The notes under the pieces: generated by a model
What the model was told of the DNA's origin: nothing
Seen by the model: the letters and a program-made list of their open reading frames with translations, nothing else
The model's database searches: none
NCBI GenBank assembly: GCA_030077755.1
Contig: JAQJZZ010000010.1
Coordinates: forward strand, 3,410,001 to 3,474,000
Direction: 5' to 3'
DNA from: Filosporella fistucella
Taxonomy: Eukaryota > Ascomycota > Leotiomycetes > Helotiales
Length of the DNA: 64,000 nt
Part shown: positions 1-12,001 of the stretch, piece after piece
Numbering within the stretch: position 1 is the stretch's first letter
How the letters are laid out: the number at the start of each line of letters is the position of its first letter
Made by a program: the position numbers and the translations under genes

Positions 1-380
1 TCTCGGGGAAGGGGTGGCCGCATGTCGCCATCAAAATCTCTCTCTGCGACCCTTGATCTCATCCCATTTGGATGAGATGGGAAAGGACGCCTCTCGTAGC
101 CACCAAAGTCCCTTTCAATCACGTAAACATCCTCATCGTCATCAGCGACGTATGGTCGTGGACGTCTCCGAGGTTCAATTGAATCTCGTCTCTCAGGCAG
201 CGGTTGACGAGTTGCTCGTCCATCTCGACGTCCAGAAACGGTACGGGAAAGGCCCGCCGGTGAGTTCTCAAATCGAACAGGCAGGGTGTCCGCCCGACGA
301 GGTGGTCGAGGTTGAGGAGGCGGAGATGGAGATGGAGATATAGGTGGAGGTGAATCAATAGGATTTGCGTACTCTGACAT
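1..380 (-). CDS. N-terminal part of a Pro/Arg-rich protein of unknown function, cut by window edge
   Basis: An open frame starts at an ATG (378-380) and runs off the left edge without a stop, giving about 126 residues. The protein begins MSEYANPIDS, continues with a proline/serine stretch (PPPISPSPSPPP), then basic patches such as PRPPRR and EPRRRPRP, an acidic DDDED run, and an ERDFGGYERRP segment. This composition suggests a disordered, possibly nucleic-acid-binding or scaffold region. I recognise no domain in the visible part. Other frames here are also open because of the repetitive codons, but only this one has a sensible start and protein-like composition throughout. The gene faces away from RER1, whose 3' end lies 1.1 kb upstream. 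Confidence 0.6.
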   Translation of the reverse strand, partial: MSEYANPIDSPPPISPSPSPPPQPRPPRRADTLPVRFENSPAGLSRTVSGRRDGRATRQPLPERRDSIEPRRRPRPYVADDDEDVYVIERDFGGYERRPFPSHPNGMRSRVAERDFDGDMRPPLPR

Positions 381-1477
381 GGGAAGAGATGTTTATCGAT
401 GCACAGGGTTTGTACAAAAAGCCTAAAAACGCAAACTATCCAAATTTCAACACATGTCCAAAAGAGGGCAATATAGCTTCTTAGTCGCTAGCAGCCTAGC
501 TGAGCTCTGTTAGGCTATCAATAGACACTTCCTTGGAAAAAAATGTGTCCTTTTGAAAGCATCTCATAAGAATATAGAAATTTTGTGTATGTGATATATT
601 ATGGATTAAATAGAAGAAATTAGATGAGCTTGTGAGAAATACAATTAGGTGATGGATTTTCAGCTCGAGGATATTTGGGGGCTGGACTAGACCAAATGTG
701 GAAATAGGTAATCACTTCTCATGTGTTTAGACCACATGATCTTTGGATGTGCGATGCAGATTGTCGAGTATATAACCAATTAAAATAGCATAAATACACC
801 GTAATTGTATATTATTCTAAGGTTTCGGTGTTCTCAAGAGACCTAGTCGTGAGATAGAAGTACAACGTAGTAGTAGTGCTTTATCAGCTATGTCTAATTT
901 GAAATTCGGATACAATCACATGTCAATTGTTTATCTGCAAGCCGCTTCGTATTCTCCTTACTATCAGAATACCTATTAGGTATCGAATCAGGTGGGAAGC
1001 GGTAGGCATATGTATTGATAATGTGTGTCAGTCCTAAATAAAGATTAAGCGGCTACTATAACAGAGACATCCTCCATGTAGATTTGAGTCACTTCTTTAG
1101 ACCAGTTGCAAAGTAGCGAATATGAACCAAGTTAAAGAGCTATCATGCGTGAGAGAGACTTCTCCTTTTCTGAGCTTCTACAAGTGCAATGCCTGGCAAA
1201 TGTAATCACGATAATCCCTTAAGCCTTCAAAGTCGCAATCAAGAGATCAAATGAATTGCATCGCTTATCATATCAATTCTTCTATCTTAGCAAGCATCTA
1301 GCCTGCCCCATCCTTTATGCCCAAAATCCCTAGGTATAGCAGCACATCGAAAGGTGTCATTTCATTAAAGGGCAGTAATAAGTTTTCTCTCCCATGCTTT
1401 CCGTACATCCCACACTATTTTGTACAGTGATGCCTGATGCACCAATAATTCATACATCCCTCTCATTGGATCATAGC
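381..1477. other. Intergenic region, no gene seen
   Basis: About 1.1 kb of moderately AT-rich sequence between the start of the left-edge gene and the 3' end of RER1. All three frames on both strands are broken at short intervals. I see no RNA gene, long repeat or conserved motif. It should contain the promoter of the left-edge gene and the RER1 terminator. Confidence 0.5.
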
Positions 1478-2233
1478 TCAATTGCTGTTCTTGTTATACT
1501 TCGCTTTGCCGAATGAGAATGGAACGTAGCGGTATTTAATCATATGTTGGATTTGTCGTCGCACTGTACCCCCACTATTAGCATATTTCATTCCTTTTTG
1601 TCTAAATTTAGAGCAATGACTTACTCGTCAATGTGAAGAGAATCAACCAGTAAACCACCAAGACCGGCCAGAACACTGGGACATCGAAAATGGAGAACCA
1701 TGTGCATGTGAATCCGATAGCAATAGCTCTTGTAGCCGAGTACCAGAACTTGAATTCGGGAAGTCTTCGAATGAAAGGTCTGAATTCCTCGTCTTGCTTT
1801 GTTGGGAGTCCTCCTGCAGCACCATCCTCCATCTCGTTATCTATAACCTCATTGCTGGGATCGAACTTTGGTTGTAAGAAGGCGAGGAAAAGGTTCAGGA
1901 GGTAGATTCCGAGTGAGTAGGCCACTGTCTCCAATTAGTCTCATATTCAATCCCGCGATGTCGAGAGGGTGAGCATACCGATATACCATCCTTGCGCCAC
2001 GAATATCCTCGCAAAGAAAATCAGTAGGAGCATGAATGTACCAATCCATCTATACGGCACGAAAGGTGTGCTTTTATCTAACCAAGCTTGATATTGCTAT
2101 TCCTTTCATCAGTTCCCATCCACCCAGAGAAAAATAGAACAATCTGGGTTGCAGAAAAACTTACACGTTGTAGCCTTGATGTATGCGCACTCACAGCCGC
2201 AAAAGGGGTTTGTTCAGGTTCCATTGAATCCAT
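1478..2233 (-). CDS. RER1: RER1-type Golgi-to-ER retrieval receptor
   Basis: Rer1 is a small four-helix membrane protein of the early Golgi that returns escaped ER membrane proteins in COPI vesicles. Four exons were assembled: 2165-2233, 1979-2096, 1625-1924 and 1478-1563, joined by GT-AG introns, giving 190 residues, the usual family length. The start is MDSMEPEQ. Family landmarks in order are [15 protein letters not shown], the [10 protein letters not shown] helix, [25 protein letters not shown] spread over an exon junction, the acidic EDG loop, [21 protein letters not shown]-like [10 protein letters not shown], and [16 protein letters not shown] at the C-terminus. The last exon is needed to restore that conserved tail. 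It is divergent from the enoyl-CoA hydratase gene, with 412 bp between the two starts. Confidence 0.93.
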
Positions 2234-2645
2234 CTTGGCGATTTCTCTTTAAAGCTGGTATTCCTTGGGTACCTATCTCTCGATTGCAAGTATGAGTAGG
2301 GTGTAGAGAGCGTGGTTGATGGTGGCGCAAAAAAGTGTAGAGTTCGAACCCGTAATTCCCGTTTCCGTTGAATCGACACCTGTTCGCGTCTTGTCTCTCA
2401 TTTCAGAACTTCAAAGAGTCGGCAGCGGTGCCTTAGTTTTTCCGTAGCGCATTTTATCATGTGATATATACAGGGGTAGCTCGGAATGCGTCGGTACGAC
2501 GTCGGGTATGGAGGTGGGTTGATCTTTACGAATGGATGGTGCTTGAGCTGGTCTTGACATGTATCTTCGTTTTTTGTTTCGTCAATTGTCCATTTGAGGT
2601 TATTCAGAGATCAATAATAGTTTAAAGAGCTAGACCTTTCACAAG
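2234..2645. other. Divergent promoter region of RER1 and enoyl-CoA hydratase
   Basis: 412 bp between two divergent start codons. It is pyrimidine-rich on the RER1 side. Both genes must take their promoters from here. I see no clear TATA box or recognisable regulator site. Confidence 0.4.
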
Positions 2646-3573
2646 ATGAATACAATCAGAGCTATGAGGCCAATTGCCTCCCAGTTTCATGCATCAAGGA
2701 GCTTTCTCCCCGCCATAGCTAGAGCTTATTCCGCTTTCTCAGTCAAATCCTACGAATTTATACAGACAACGGAGCCTCGTCCTGGCGTGGGTCAAAGTAT
2801 ATAGTCCTCCCAAATTCATATTCTCTCATCTAACATGAGCAGTAACTCTCAATCGTCCCAAAGCCCTCAATGCCCTCTCTACCCCCCTCATTACAGAGCT
2901 AAACCACGCCCTCAAAGCCTTCGATCAAGCCCCATCTATCTCCTGCATTCTCCTTACTGGCTCCCAAAAGGCCTTTGCAGCAGGCGCAGACATAAAAGAA
3001 ATGTCTACCCTCACCTTCTCGGAAGCATACACAAACTCCTTCATCGAATCCTGGTCCGAACTCACAACGGCCGTCAAGAAACCAATTATAGCAGCTGTAT
3101 CAGGACATGCTTTAGGAGGAGGCTGTGAGTTGGCATTGATGTGCGATATCTTATACTGTACCGAGACTGCGAATTTCGGACAACCAGAGATCAAGCTAGG
3201 CACAATTCCTGGTGCGGGCGGAAGCCAAAGATTGACAAGGGCTATTGGAAAGGCGAGAGCTATGGAATTGATATTGACTGGGAAGAACTTCACTGGCAAG
3301 GAAGCTGGAGAATGGGGTGTTGCGGCTAGGACTTTTGGTAGCTGGGACGAGCTCCTTGAAGGCAGTCTGAAAACAGCAGAGACAATTGCGGGATACAGCA
3401 AGGTTGCTGTAATGGCCGCGAAAGAGGTGGTGAATAAGAGCCAAGATCTTGGTATCAGAGATGGGGTAGAGTTCGAGAGGAGAGTGTTTCACAGCTTGTT
3501 TGGGAGTGAGGATCAAAAGGTTGGGATGAAGGCGTTCGCAGAGAAGAAGAAGCCAGAGTGGACAAACAAGTAA
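2646..3573 (+). CDS. Mitochondrial enoyl-CoA hydratase (short-chain, crotonase family)
   Basis: Hydrates trans-2-enoyl-CoA to 3-hydroxyacyl-CoA in fatty-acid and branched-chain amino-acid breakdown. Two exons (2646-2796, 2843-3573) around a 46-bp intron give 293 residues, the family's normal size. The first about 35 residues are basic and Ser-rich (MNTIRAMRPIASQ...) as in a mitochondrial targeting peptide. The splice restores the conserved ITLNRPKALNALS strand. Oxyanion-hole segments FAAGADIKEM and SGHALGGGCELAL are intact, and both catalytic glutamates are present, in GGGCELAL and in PEIKLGTIPGAGG. The C-terminal region has the usual EGVEFER-like helix (DGVEFERRVF) that packs in the trimer/hexamer. 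It is convergent with ATG15, 128 bp away. The substrate range cannot be told from sequence. Confidence 0.93.
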
Positions 3574-3701
3574 ATTGGAGGTACATTTCCCAAACATATG
3601 TATGTTACGCCTAATGCTAAACCGAGAGCCTGTTATGCCTTGCCAAACGCCTTGCGTGTCCGCCAGCCAATACCTGAGCTGCTTCTAAATCAATTTACAA
3701 T

Positions 3702-5773
3702 CTATATTTCTTGTTTCCATTCGTTATTCGTTGTTGACCATTCCTTACAAACTCCAAGCCAACTCCTCCTCAGACAGTGAGATTTGTCACCTGAAGGGCT
3801 TGTTGGTGTTGAAGTAGGAACCGGAGATGGATCGGCACAGATGAACCCAAACCAAACCTTGGAGACGCATGTGGCAGTATTTGGAGACGTGGTTGGGCTC
3901 GGTGTTGGTGCTACCGGAGGCGATGTTATAGCATGGGATTGGGTGCCCGTTTTGGTAGCGTCGTTACATCCCCAAATATACCCTGGTGTACTGCAATCTG
4001 CTGATGTCGGTGCAGGAGTTATTGAAGCCGAAGTAGAATCGTAACAGCCAAACCATCCGGGGGTCTTGCATGTAGAAGAAGAGGTCTTGGTTGCTGTTGG
4101 TACTGATGTGCTGCTTTGAGTTGTTGTCGTGGTTGTTTCATCGTTGCAACCAAACCATCCAGGTGTCTTACAAGTTACTGTAGTTGTAGTGGTTGTTGTT
4201 GAGCTAGTCGTGGTAACAGAAGGACCAGTCGTCGTCTCGTCAAGACAACCCCACCACCCTGGGGTTTGACATGTTGATGTTCGTGTTCTAGTCTTGGTAG
4301 AAGTGGATGTTGCTGAAGTCGTAGTTTTGCTGTTGTTTCCAGTGACCTCTTTCCAGAGTGGACAGTCATAGCATTCTGGAGTGAATTTACATTCTGGAGC
4401 CTTGGTCCACTTTTTAATAACATTCTCAATGACCCAGATGATCTTATGAGTGATGATGGATACTCTTGTCCCATTCATGTTGACAACATCAAACACGCAT
4501 TCCCTTCCAGTATGGCATGCGCTCTCCAATGCGTAACCTGCATACGAACATGTTGCTGTAGCTCCATTGCAAGTACCCATATAAATGGGGTCTGCATTCT
4601 GACCGAAGTGAAAAGCTCCTGTGAATGCTCGTTGTCCAGGTCTGTTAGGATCAACTCCTGGTGGGACAGGAAGTCCCAATCTATTCGCTGGTAGAGCGTC
4701 CGGAACCGCCTCGAAGGTAAGAGCTGGAGTCCCATAGGTCAATCCTATCATAGCACTGACAGACCCTCCCAGCGAATGACCAGCTAACCAGACATTTGAA
4801 TCCGGGTACATGGCCGTAACATTTTGGTAGAGATATCGAGCAGCAGCATAATATCGATTCTCCTTTGTCAGGCTCTTTTTCAGGCATGTCAAATTGCAGG
4901 TATACGTTCCTGTAGCGCAGTCACAGACTTGTCGATAGAATGTGTTTCCTTGCTGCCCACAGCAACAACTGAAGAAAAGATTGTCGTTTTCCTTGTCATT
5001 CGTTGTGGTGCCATCCCCATCCCATATGGCCAAGGTTGTCCCCTTGAGTCCAATTACAATAGTCGAGTTGTTTTCGTCTGCGTAAAGGTAACCTCGAAGT
5101 CCATCACTACCCCAACCAAAGCCAACATCATCAGTTCTGTTGAAGCCTCCATGGACATCTTTCCAATCTCCCGTCTCCGGCTGCTCCACATATGCATTAG
5201 CTGCCATTTGGGCGAAAGTAAGGATCGTGTCCATATGTGTTACGTCCGGACCATCTACATTATCCAAAGTCCAAGCATCTGCAGATGTAGCCCATACTGA
5301 GGAGTACTCTCTTGCTGCCGCCACCATCGGATCGACCACTGAAGGACGTCTGTCTTTTAATCGATGAATTTTTGTAGGACTGCTTCGTGCGACCAGTGGC
5401 CTTGGTTCTTCCACAACTTTGCCATCCTCTGATTCTATCCATAATGCAGACGCTGATTTCGGCACATCGAGCCTTCTGTGTAAAGCCGGTCTGTTGAGGT
5501 TTCCATGGTGATAGACATGCCGTAAGGTCTACTATATGTTAGCAAATTTCCCTGAGGTGAAATATTACATACAAATACGTGTTCATTCCCTTGATGGTTT
5601 TGCTTCGGTGGCTCCGGGATAATAGGAGAAAGTATAGGTATTGGTTGTTGTTGACTTGACGCATCGTCAGAGGCAGCAATCGGAGCCGATAAGGCGAGGA
5701 ATGAAAGCAGTAGTCCCGCAGTGACTCTGCCAGCAGAAGTACATTTAGAGGATCCTTGATGACGAATGTGCAT
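3702..5773 (-). CDS. atg15: ATG15 vacuolar/autophagic-body phospholipase
   Basis: Atg15 is a membrane-anchored class 3 lipase that reaches the vacuole through the MVB pathway and opens autophagic bodies. Two exons (5573-5773, 3702-5528) give 675 residues. The 5' exon supplies a short basic cytosolic tail and a signal anchor (VTAGLLLSFLALSAP). The acceptor must be the second of two overlapping TAGs; the first would put a stop in frame. After the junction comes the family signature TLRHVYHHG. The catalytic serine is in GHSLGGSVSA, with likely Asp in QNADPIYMGTC and His in SIITHKI. N-glycosylation sites and paired cysteines mark the lumenal domain. The C-terminal third is a Thr/Ser-rich tail with at least four repeats of C-x-TPGW-x-GC-x-D, longer than in yeast Atg15 but known from filamentous fungi. 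Confidence 0.95.
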
Positions 5774-7064
5774 GGCTGAAAGATATTGGTGAAGGTGAAA
5801 TGTACAAAGGAGAGGAGGCGTAAGTAGAAAAACCAAGACGAAGTACGTAGAGTCGATGATGTTGTTGTACCTCCGCATGCGAGGCAAGGCGATCATCAAA
5901 GAGGCGCGGAGCGGGCAGTCATCGGTAGCATTCGTCGTCAGGTGCATGTGCGGGATTACAGGGGTGGGACAAGTGTGACGAGTCAAGCCCAGGACGGTGA
6001 GTGATTGGTAATGCGCACTCCATGATTCAATATACGCAGCTTGAATGAAAAATGCAACAGGAATCAATATAATATTGGCAAAGAATAGCGCTATTTCATT
6101 TGTATAGCAGTAGAGTTCTTTACGTCTCAAATTAAATTCAATTTCTGGCGCTGCTACATCTCCCAGACTGCTTTCTACCAAGTAGCAATCTTAGACTGAG
6201 CTATCTATAGTCCTTTGTTAGGTAGCACTCACAGTTCCGCTTTGCACAGGAAGCTTACGAAGAGTAAGAAAGCGAGACAAGTATATTGTACAAATCAACT
6301 TGAGTTTGAATCAGGAGATGTAAAATATCTGGTAGCAACTTGTCCCAATATTTCAATGAATCACTCCTCTTTACTCTCATCATTTTGGGCAAGCAGAAGA
6401 ATTTACACCAAGCTTTAAGAGTTTCAAACTCTTAAATACTACTGGATTCTGGAGTTTCAAACTCTAAAACCAAGATGCTCGTCAAATACGATGTGCAACA
6501 AACATTTCCTCCTTGTTGCACGCCGTATTTTACATCGATGATCGATGGACCAATAAGACCAAGAGTTTCTCTCAGAAAGGCAGGACGGCCGTAGGCGAGC
6601 GGGAAAGGGGGTGTTCTAGTGTCACGAGCTGAAGAGCATTTATAATGAATATACACCTGTGAGCGTCTGGCCAAACAGAATAATATGGTCCTTTTAAGAC
6701 CCCCCCTTTTCCCATCATAATTCATTCGTTTGGACCGCGCTTACGAGATTCTACGATGATGAATATTCGATTCATACTGGCTTTATTTGGGTACTCAGTG
6801 TAGAGCAGTAGAAAACCAATGGTCAAAATGGTGCACCACAGCTTTGAATTTCCATAGGCGTAACCTAGAATAGTACTGTCGAGTCATAGATATTTTGAGT
6901 GTAAAATCAAACCAGGCGAGGAGCATCGCTCACTCTTCCCATTCTCCATCCCATGACGCTGAATCCACAACAAAGTAACATGCCACCGAACGCCGACGCC
7001 GCAGATGCCCACCTTCGCCATCCCAAACCCAATATGTAAAGACTGTGAATATCTATCTTAGTAC
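5774..7064. other. Intergenic region with palindromes
   Basis: 1.3 kb between ATG15 and the VPS9-domain gene. The part next to ATG15 should be its promoter. Short open frames here show no family features. Two copies of a GAGTTT-C-AAACTC palindrome lie at 6419-6431 and 6452-6464, described separately. Confidence 0.5.
6414..6436. repeat. 23-bp perfect palindrome, core repeated 33 bp away
   Basis: The sequence is TTTAAGAGTTT, a central C at 6425, then the exact inverse AAACTCTTAAA. The 13-bp core GAGTTTCAAACTC recurs at 6452-6464. Such symmetric sites could be a hairpin, a dimeric regulator site or the end of a decayed small transposon. Nothing here decides between these. Confidence 0.6.
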
Positions 7065-9432
7065 TCAAACAGCACCCATATCCTTCAACGCCGTGGCTAA
7101 ACGTCTATAATCTCTCAATAACTCTAATACCTCATTTAATTTCAAATCACCTGGGTTCTCCAAGGTCATGAATTTCTTGATCGGGGGTGCGATTTTCGGG
7201 GTTTCCTTTGGTGGTAGGACTGGTGCCAAGTCGGGAAAGGCCTATTGTTATTAGTATTGAATTGTATGAAATTTTGAGGACTTACAGTGGTAAGTTCTGC
7301 CACACCACCATCGGGGATTTGCTTTGCAACTGGTGGGGGAGTGGGTGTTGTGGGGGAACGACCAAAACCGCGTGAGAAGTTCAAACCAGCAATCCTAGAC
7401 ATAGGATTAAGTGAGTTTCCAAGATTTCGCATAGATTCCACAATCGCTGGATTTGCTGATGAAGAAGGTGCCGGCGCTGAAGTGTGCAATGGTGAAGGAG
7501 CTTTTTCTCCCTCCTCAGTGAATGTAACTTTTTTGCCGCTTCCTGCACTCCGAGAGCTATCTGCACTTCTGTCTCGAACTAGCTTTCTGCCCCCAATCAT
7601 GCTAAGCACCTTGTCATCATGTTTCGCCCCAGAGTCTGCCCGTTTCCTCTCGGTGGTTTCGGGGCTGTGAAGAGAGCTTGCACCGCTGACGGAATCCTCA
7701 TCTTCCGGAGGTGGCGTACTGACAAGCTTTCGGGCATCGTCTAGTGTCTTTGGCACAAGGATCTCTGCCTTTTGGCCACTAGATTCCTCTTGCTTCTCCT
7801 TTAGCTTTCCAAGAAGGAATTTGTAACTATCTCCGAGGCTGTTGCCAATGGACTTGAAGCCTTGATCTGCTGTATCCATGATTGCATCGCCAGCGGCACC
7901 CAGAACGGCTGGAGGCTGGAACATATCGCTTAGCCGACGATTATGGACTTGTAGCTGGGGACGGAGACCTGCTGGTGAAGGGAGAGCTTTAGTTATCGTC
8001 GGGCTCGCATTTTCAGAGCTGACCTCGGGAGCAGAAGCAACAGGAGATGTTGTAAGTCCAAGTATCATAGGATCAAATTTCTCTACCTTTGGGGTGATTG
8101 GTTTGGGCGGTCCTGATGGGACCTCATCCGCCCTCAAGCTTGCTAGATCCACAGTTTCCAAGAAGGTGATAGCAGCTTCCAGATTCGTCAAGCAATATGC
8201 AGCTTCCCCATCAATCTTGGATTCATTTCGGAACCTTTGAATGAAATACAAATTGCTTATAACATCAATTCCCTCCGGTCGAGATGTAATCAAAGTAAAA
8301 ATTAACATAGGCATAATCTCATCTGCCGAAGATGATGGATGGAAATGGGAAAGAGTATCGACGATCTGTTTGTGAGCAGCCTTCAAGTGGTGAAGCTTTC
8401 CAAGCGGGTATTTCTCATTGTTCATCGCACTCAACTCCTCTCTAGCACCTTCAAGCCATGCTTTAACCTCTTTTTCCTTGTCTTCTGTGGCGTCGGGGTT
8501 TTCGCTGGACTCCTGGCCTAGATCAATTCCAAGGTCTGTCAACCCTATGCCGACAACTGATAGAGCAGCAGTCTTCGACCTTAGCTTTTCGTCCTGGGCT
8601 TCGTCTTGAGTACTGCGGTGTCTCCAAATTCGATCATAGATCCCTTCAGTGACCCTCCTCTCCACAGCCTCTTCCAAAGCAACCCGTTTATGTTCCAAAA
8701 CTTTCCGAGCACGTTTACGACCAGCAATTTCTTCTGCCGTCAACATCTGCTGTTCAGAATCCCTTCTCTCGGGTGGGATCTTCGGTCTATCTTTGTTACT
8801 GATAGAAGCTGCCTTCGCTCTAAGCTTGCTTGCTGTGGAGGACAGTGAGGAAACTGATGGTGCTGGGGAGCTATTTCGATGTTGCCGCGATGATAACGCG
8901 GAGATATGTGTATTAATATGCGAAGCAGCAACGCCATAAAAGTCTTGAAATAAAGAAGATAGTTTATCAACGCTCGGAGGTGTTGGATGTACCTTGGCAG
9001 ATAAGGAGTCGATGAAGCTAAAGGACGTCAGAAGGTTTCTAGGTCGCGGAATTTGAATTCACACCTGTCACTCAAGCTAACCAACTCTATAGGTAGTTGG
9101 TCAAAATCATCTGGCAATTTCCCACTACTTTCTTCCTCCAGCTCATTTTCGTCATCTTCAGAGCTTTTCTCGAAGGCATCCAGTATTCGACCTTTTCCAC
9201 CCCCTTGAGCTATCCTCGATTTGTTTACTGTGACTCCTTCTGGTATTACTCCATTCTGAATAGTACTGGCACGTTGTACTCGCGTTGAGCGGTCTGGACT
9301 AGATGGCTCCAGCTTTGAATATGACTTGGACAATTGTAGTGGCCTTGGACGAGAGGTATCGCTCTTCTTCCCCGTGGGACTAGCCATGAAGTCTGGCAGA
9401 GTGAACATCATCTTGTCAGCTATGGACTGCAT
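7065..9432 (-). CDS. VPS9-domain protein, likely Rab5/Vps21 guanine-exchange factor
   Basis: VPS9 domains exchange GDP for GTP on Rab5-type GTPases in early endosome traffic. Three exons (9065-9432, 7286-9017, 7065-7241) give 758 residues. The first splice yields PIELVSLSDSFIDSLSAKVHPTPPSV with frame kept, and the last restores a tail LNEVLELLRDYRRLA. The VPS9 core lies around residues 350-415: DEIMPMLIF, ISNLYFIQRF, GEAAYCLTNLEAAI, including the conserved Asp and the YxLTN-x-AA motif. The rest is Ser/Pro-rich and probably disordered, with a charged helical region (about 214-300) before the domain. I see no C-terminal CUE domain of the yeast Vps9 type. The start is uncertain: ATGs at 9432 and 9387 are both possible, and a frame extends to 9567 without conservation. 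Confidence 0.85.
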
Positions 9433-10520
9433 TTTCGAGTCGATCTGAGTTGGGGAGAGGTAGTTATTCACCTGTAGAATTGGCAGCGCCCAGTGATGTC
9501 GCATGAAGTGTATACGTCTGAAACTCTGATCAAGCCGGGATACAGTGGGTAAACGAATGTGATGCAATTAAAGGAGGAACTCAGGCGGGCTAGAAAGGAA
9601 CAAAAGAATATTGGATTATATTACATTTCATCAGATCCAAGGCGTATCCACGGTCTGCGCATTGATAGGTGAGGTGGCATTAAAGCAACCGCTGATACCG
9701 AAGGTGATGTGAGGTGAATAGAATGATGAATAGCTACCTGGTAAGGTGTAGGGATGCGGCTAAATGATCGGCATGACGCGCCGTTTTGGCGTTCTAGTCC
9801 GTGGTGTGTAATTTGAGTCATGGTCTGAGTTGTTTGGGGAATTGTTCACTGCTGTACACAGGTAGAGTCTCTGCCTACACAAGAAAAAGCAAGACATATT
9901 AAAGGCAAAAGGAGCATACTTCTTTGATTGTTCGAAAAAAGCCTACTTCCTGTTCATCTCGAGTTCAAATTGTTCTACATGCTTTCCTTCGGTTTGACAT
10001 CCAGAACCTTATTATTGCCCCTCGACCGTTGACAATCTGCGACAAGGATCAAGTGTTCTCTCTTGCCCACTGTGCAACGTCACAAAGCTTTGTTCTTCAT
10101 AAGAACTGTTTCGTATAATATACGAAATCTCGATGACCATAACATATTAAAGAGCAAAGAAGATCGGCTCTGCGGACGGTCCAGAGCAACATGGATCTTT
10201 CCTCCACTAGCAAATTCAGGCCTCGACTAAGATTCCGAAGTTCAAGTACAAAAGTCATCTCTTTGCTTGAATATCATCACTATAGCAGGCCCCATGATTC
10301 AAGACAAGATATGGCTTGGATCGATTTTCAAATCTGTTCGCACTTAACATTTTTGAAATACCCTGTCATTTTCAACTAAGCTTCTGAAATCCTTCTATTC
10401 CTGGTTCATTCACAATTTTCTGATATTCTTGAATGTGTGTCCCTGAGGTGAGTTCCCTCTTATCAACGATACAGTGGTTCAAGGATTCATAGCACAGCAC
10501 TCTCTTGCTACTTTGCCGAC
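9433..10520. other. Intergenic region, no gene seen
   Basis: 1.1 kb upstream of the VPS9-domain gene and downstream of the MFS transporter. It contains the likely VPS9-gene promoter, possibly part of its 5' exon (up to 9567), and no recognised element. Confidence 0.4.
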
Positions 10521-12001
10521 TTACATCCATCCGAGCCTCCTGCCAAAGATGCTCATCCCTCCCACGGCAGCAGTCACGCCGGTAAAAACAATCAGTCCTC
10601 CAAACCCACTACCATAAGCTAACCCCGCTTCTCCTACCCAGGGTCTCTCTTTCAATAATGCCTCACTCAAGGGCCCACTAGCAACAGCGCCTACTCCTCT
10701 TACCGCGCTTATAATGGCAAGCATTATACCTACATCCGCGTTCTGATCTTTCAATTTCTCCATCTTTAAGATACCTCCATTAGTGCTCACGAATCCTCCA
10801 GCAAAAAACCCATAAACGATGCTGAAAATGCAAAGGAGAGGCAAGGCGGTAGAGACTCCCCAAAGCAGGAAAACAGACATAGTGGCTCCAACAGTGGAAA
10901 TCAGGACAACTGTTGTGACGTGGAAGCGATCGCAGAGGCCACCGAATGCAATGGTGGCAACGACACCTGCTGCATTGAGTAGTGCAACAAGCAGGGTGCC
11001 AATTGAAGGAGATAATCCGAGTGAACGAGCAAAGGTTGGGAGATATATGGATGGTATGAAGTACCCAAGCGACTCGACCATGAGACCTAGCTGCAATAAC
11101 CAGAAACTTCGCGACCTGAGGAAGCTGAGACCATAGCGAGGAGAATGTCCCGTTAATGAAGGAGGAATGCGTGGCCGAATAAAGTAGATAAGTGGCGAGG
11201 TAAGAACCAAGAGAACAACAGCCCAGATCCTAAGCGTAGTCCTGAATCCGTACTTGTTGAGTAGGAAATTCAGTACGAAAGGGGTGATCAGACCTCCGGC
11301 TCCAGTACCTGCAAACATGATACCATAGGCTAAACCTTTTCGCTGAATAAACCACTCATCGATCCAGAGGAGCGTGGGGTAGTATATAATCACCCCTCCT
11401 AAAGCGTAGATGGCTCCTTGGGTGATAATTAGGGACTCGACCGTGCTGACGAAGGAGGCTGCTATTAAAGCAGCTGCCATGATCGGTAATCCAGCCCATT
11501 TGGAAGCGTTTGCGAGATGGGGCCACTTTTTATACGATGGAAATGTTATGAGACCAAGCATATACATTACACCCTGAGCTTATTAGCAGGATTTTAGTAC
11601 AGAGATATGGGAAGGGTCATACAGTAGCTGTCGTTCCAATAACGGCAACACCCGAGCTATCAGACGAGAATGGCTCATGAGTGCTGTAGTATTCCTGGAA
11701 TATACCGAAAGAGAAAGGGAAGCCTTAAAGCTGTTAGTTGGTCGAATCCACATAACTATTCCTGTACCAAGATGGCAGACCGGAGCTATGCTGAAGTATC
11801 ATAATTGAAAAGCTACTTACCCCATACAAGGGCTTCTACAACAAATCCAGCAGCCAAGAACAAACATGCGTCACGTCCGCTATCTGCTTGCGGCAGCGAG
11901 AACTCACGCTGGTGAAGCTCTTCATTCTGCTCAACTCGATCCGGATCAATACTCCGGTGAAGCGATAGGTTACTCAGAACGATATCGTTTGGAGACTCCA
12001 T
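10521..12001 (-). CDS. MFS transporter, monocarboxylate (MCT/SLC16-like) family
   Basis: A plasma-membrane or organellar transporter of the fungal MCT-like group; the substrate is unknown. Three exons (11821-12001, 11623-11723, 10521-11573) give 444 residues. The N-terminal cytosolic segment starts MESPND; the first junction makes VWGFPFSFGIFQEYY, the hallmark of TM1 in this family, and the second gives GTTATGVMYMLG. About 12 hydrophobic segments follow, with GGVIIYYPTLLWIDEWF and RKGLAYGIMFAGTGAGG (TM4-5) and a central loop with RPRIPPS. The stop codon overlaps a strong donor (AT|GTAAGT); splicing to an acceptor near 10440 would swap the end for about 12 other residues, stopping near 10406. 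Neighbours do not indicate a pathway. Confidence 0.88.

Noticed and set aside
14..343. Plus-strand 109-codon frame at the left edge
   Set aside because: It is the shadow of the minus-strand Pro/Arg-rich gene, which has the better start and protein-like composition.
2335..2360. tRNA-like GTTCGAACCC motif
   Set aside because: No matching stem or A-box; it is in the RER1 promoter.
5774..6181. Minus-strand extension upstream of ATG15
   Set aside because: The ATG15 start at 5773 gives the family's short tail and signal anchor; the extension adds unrelated sequence.
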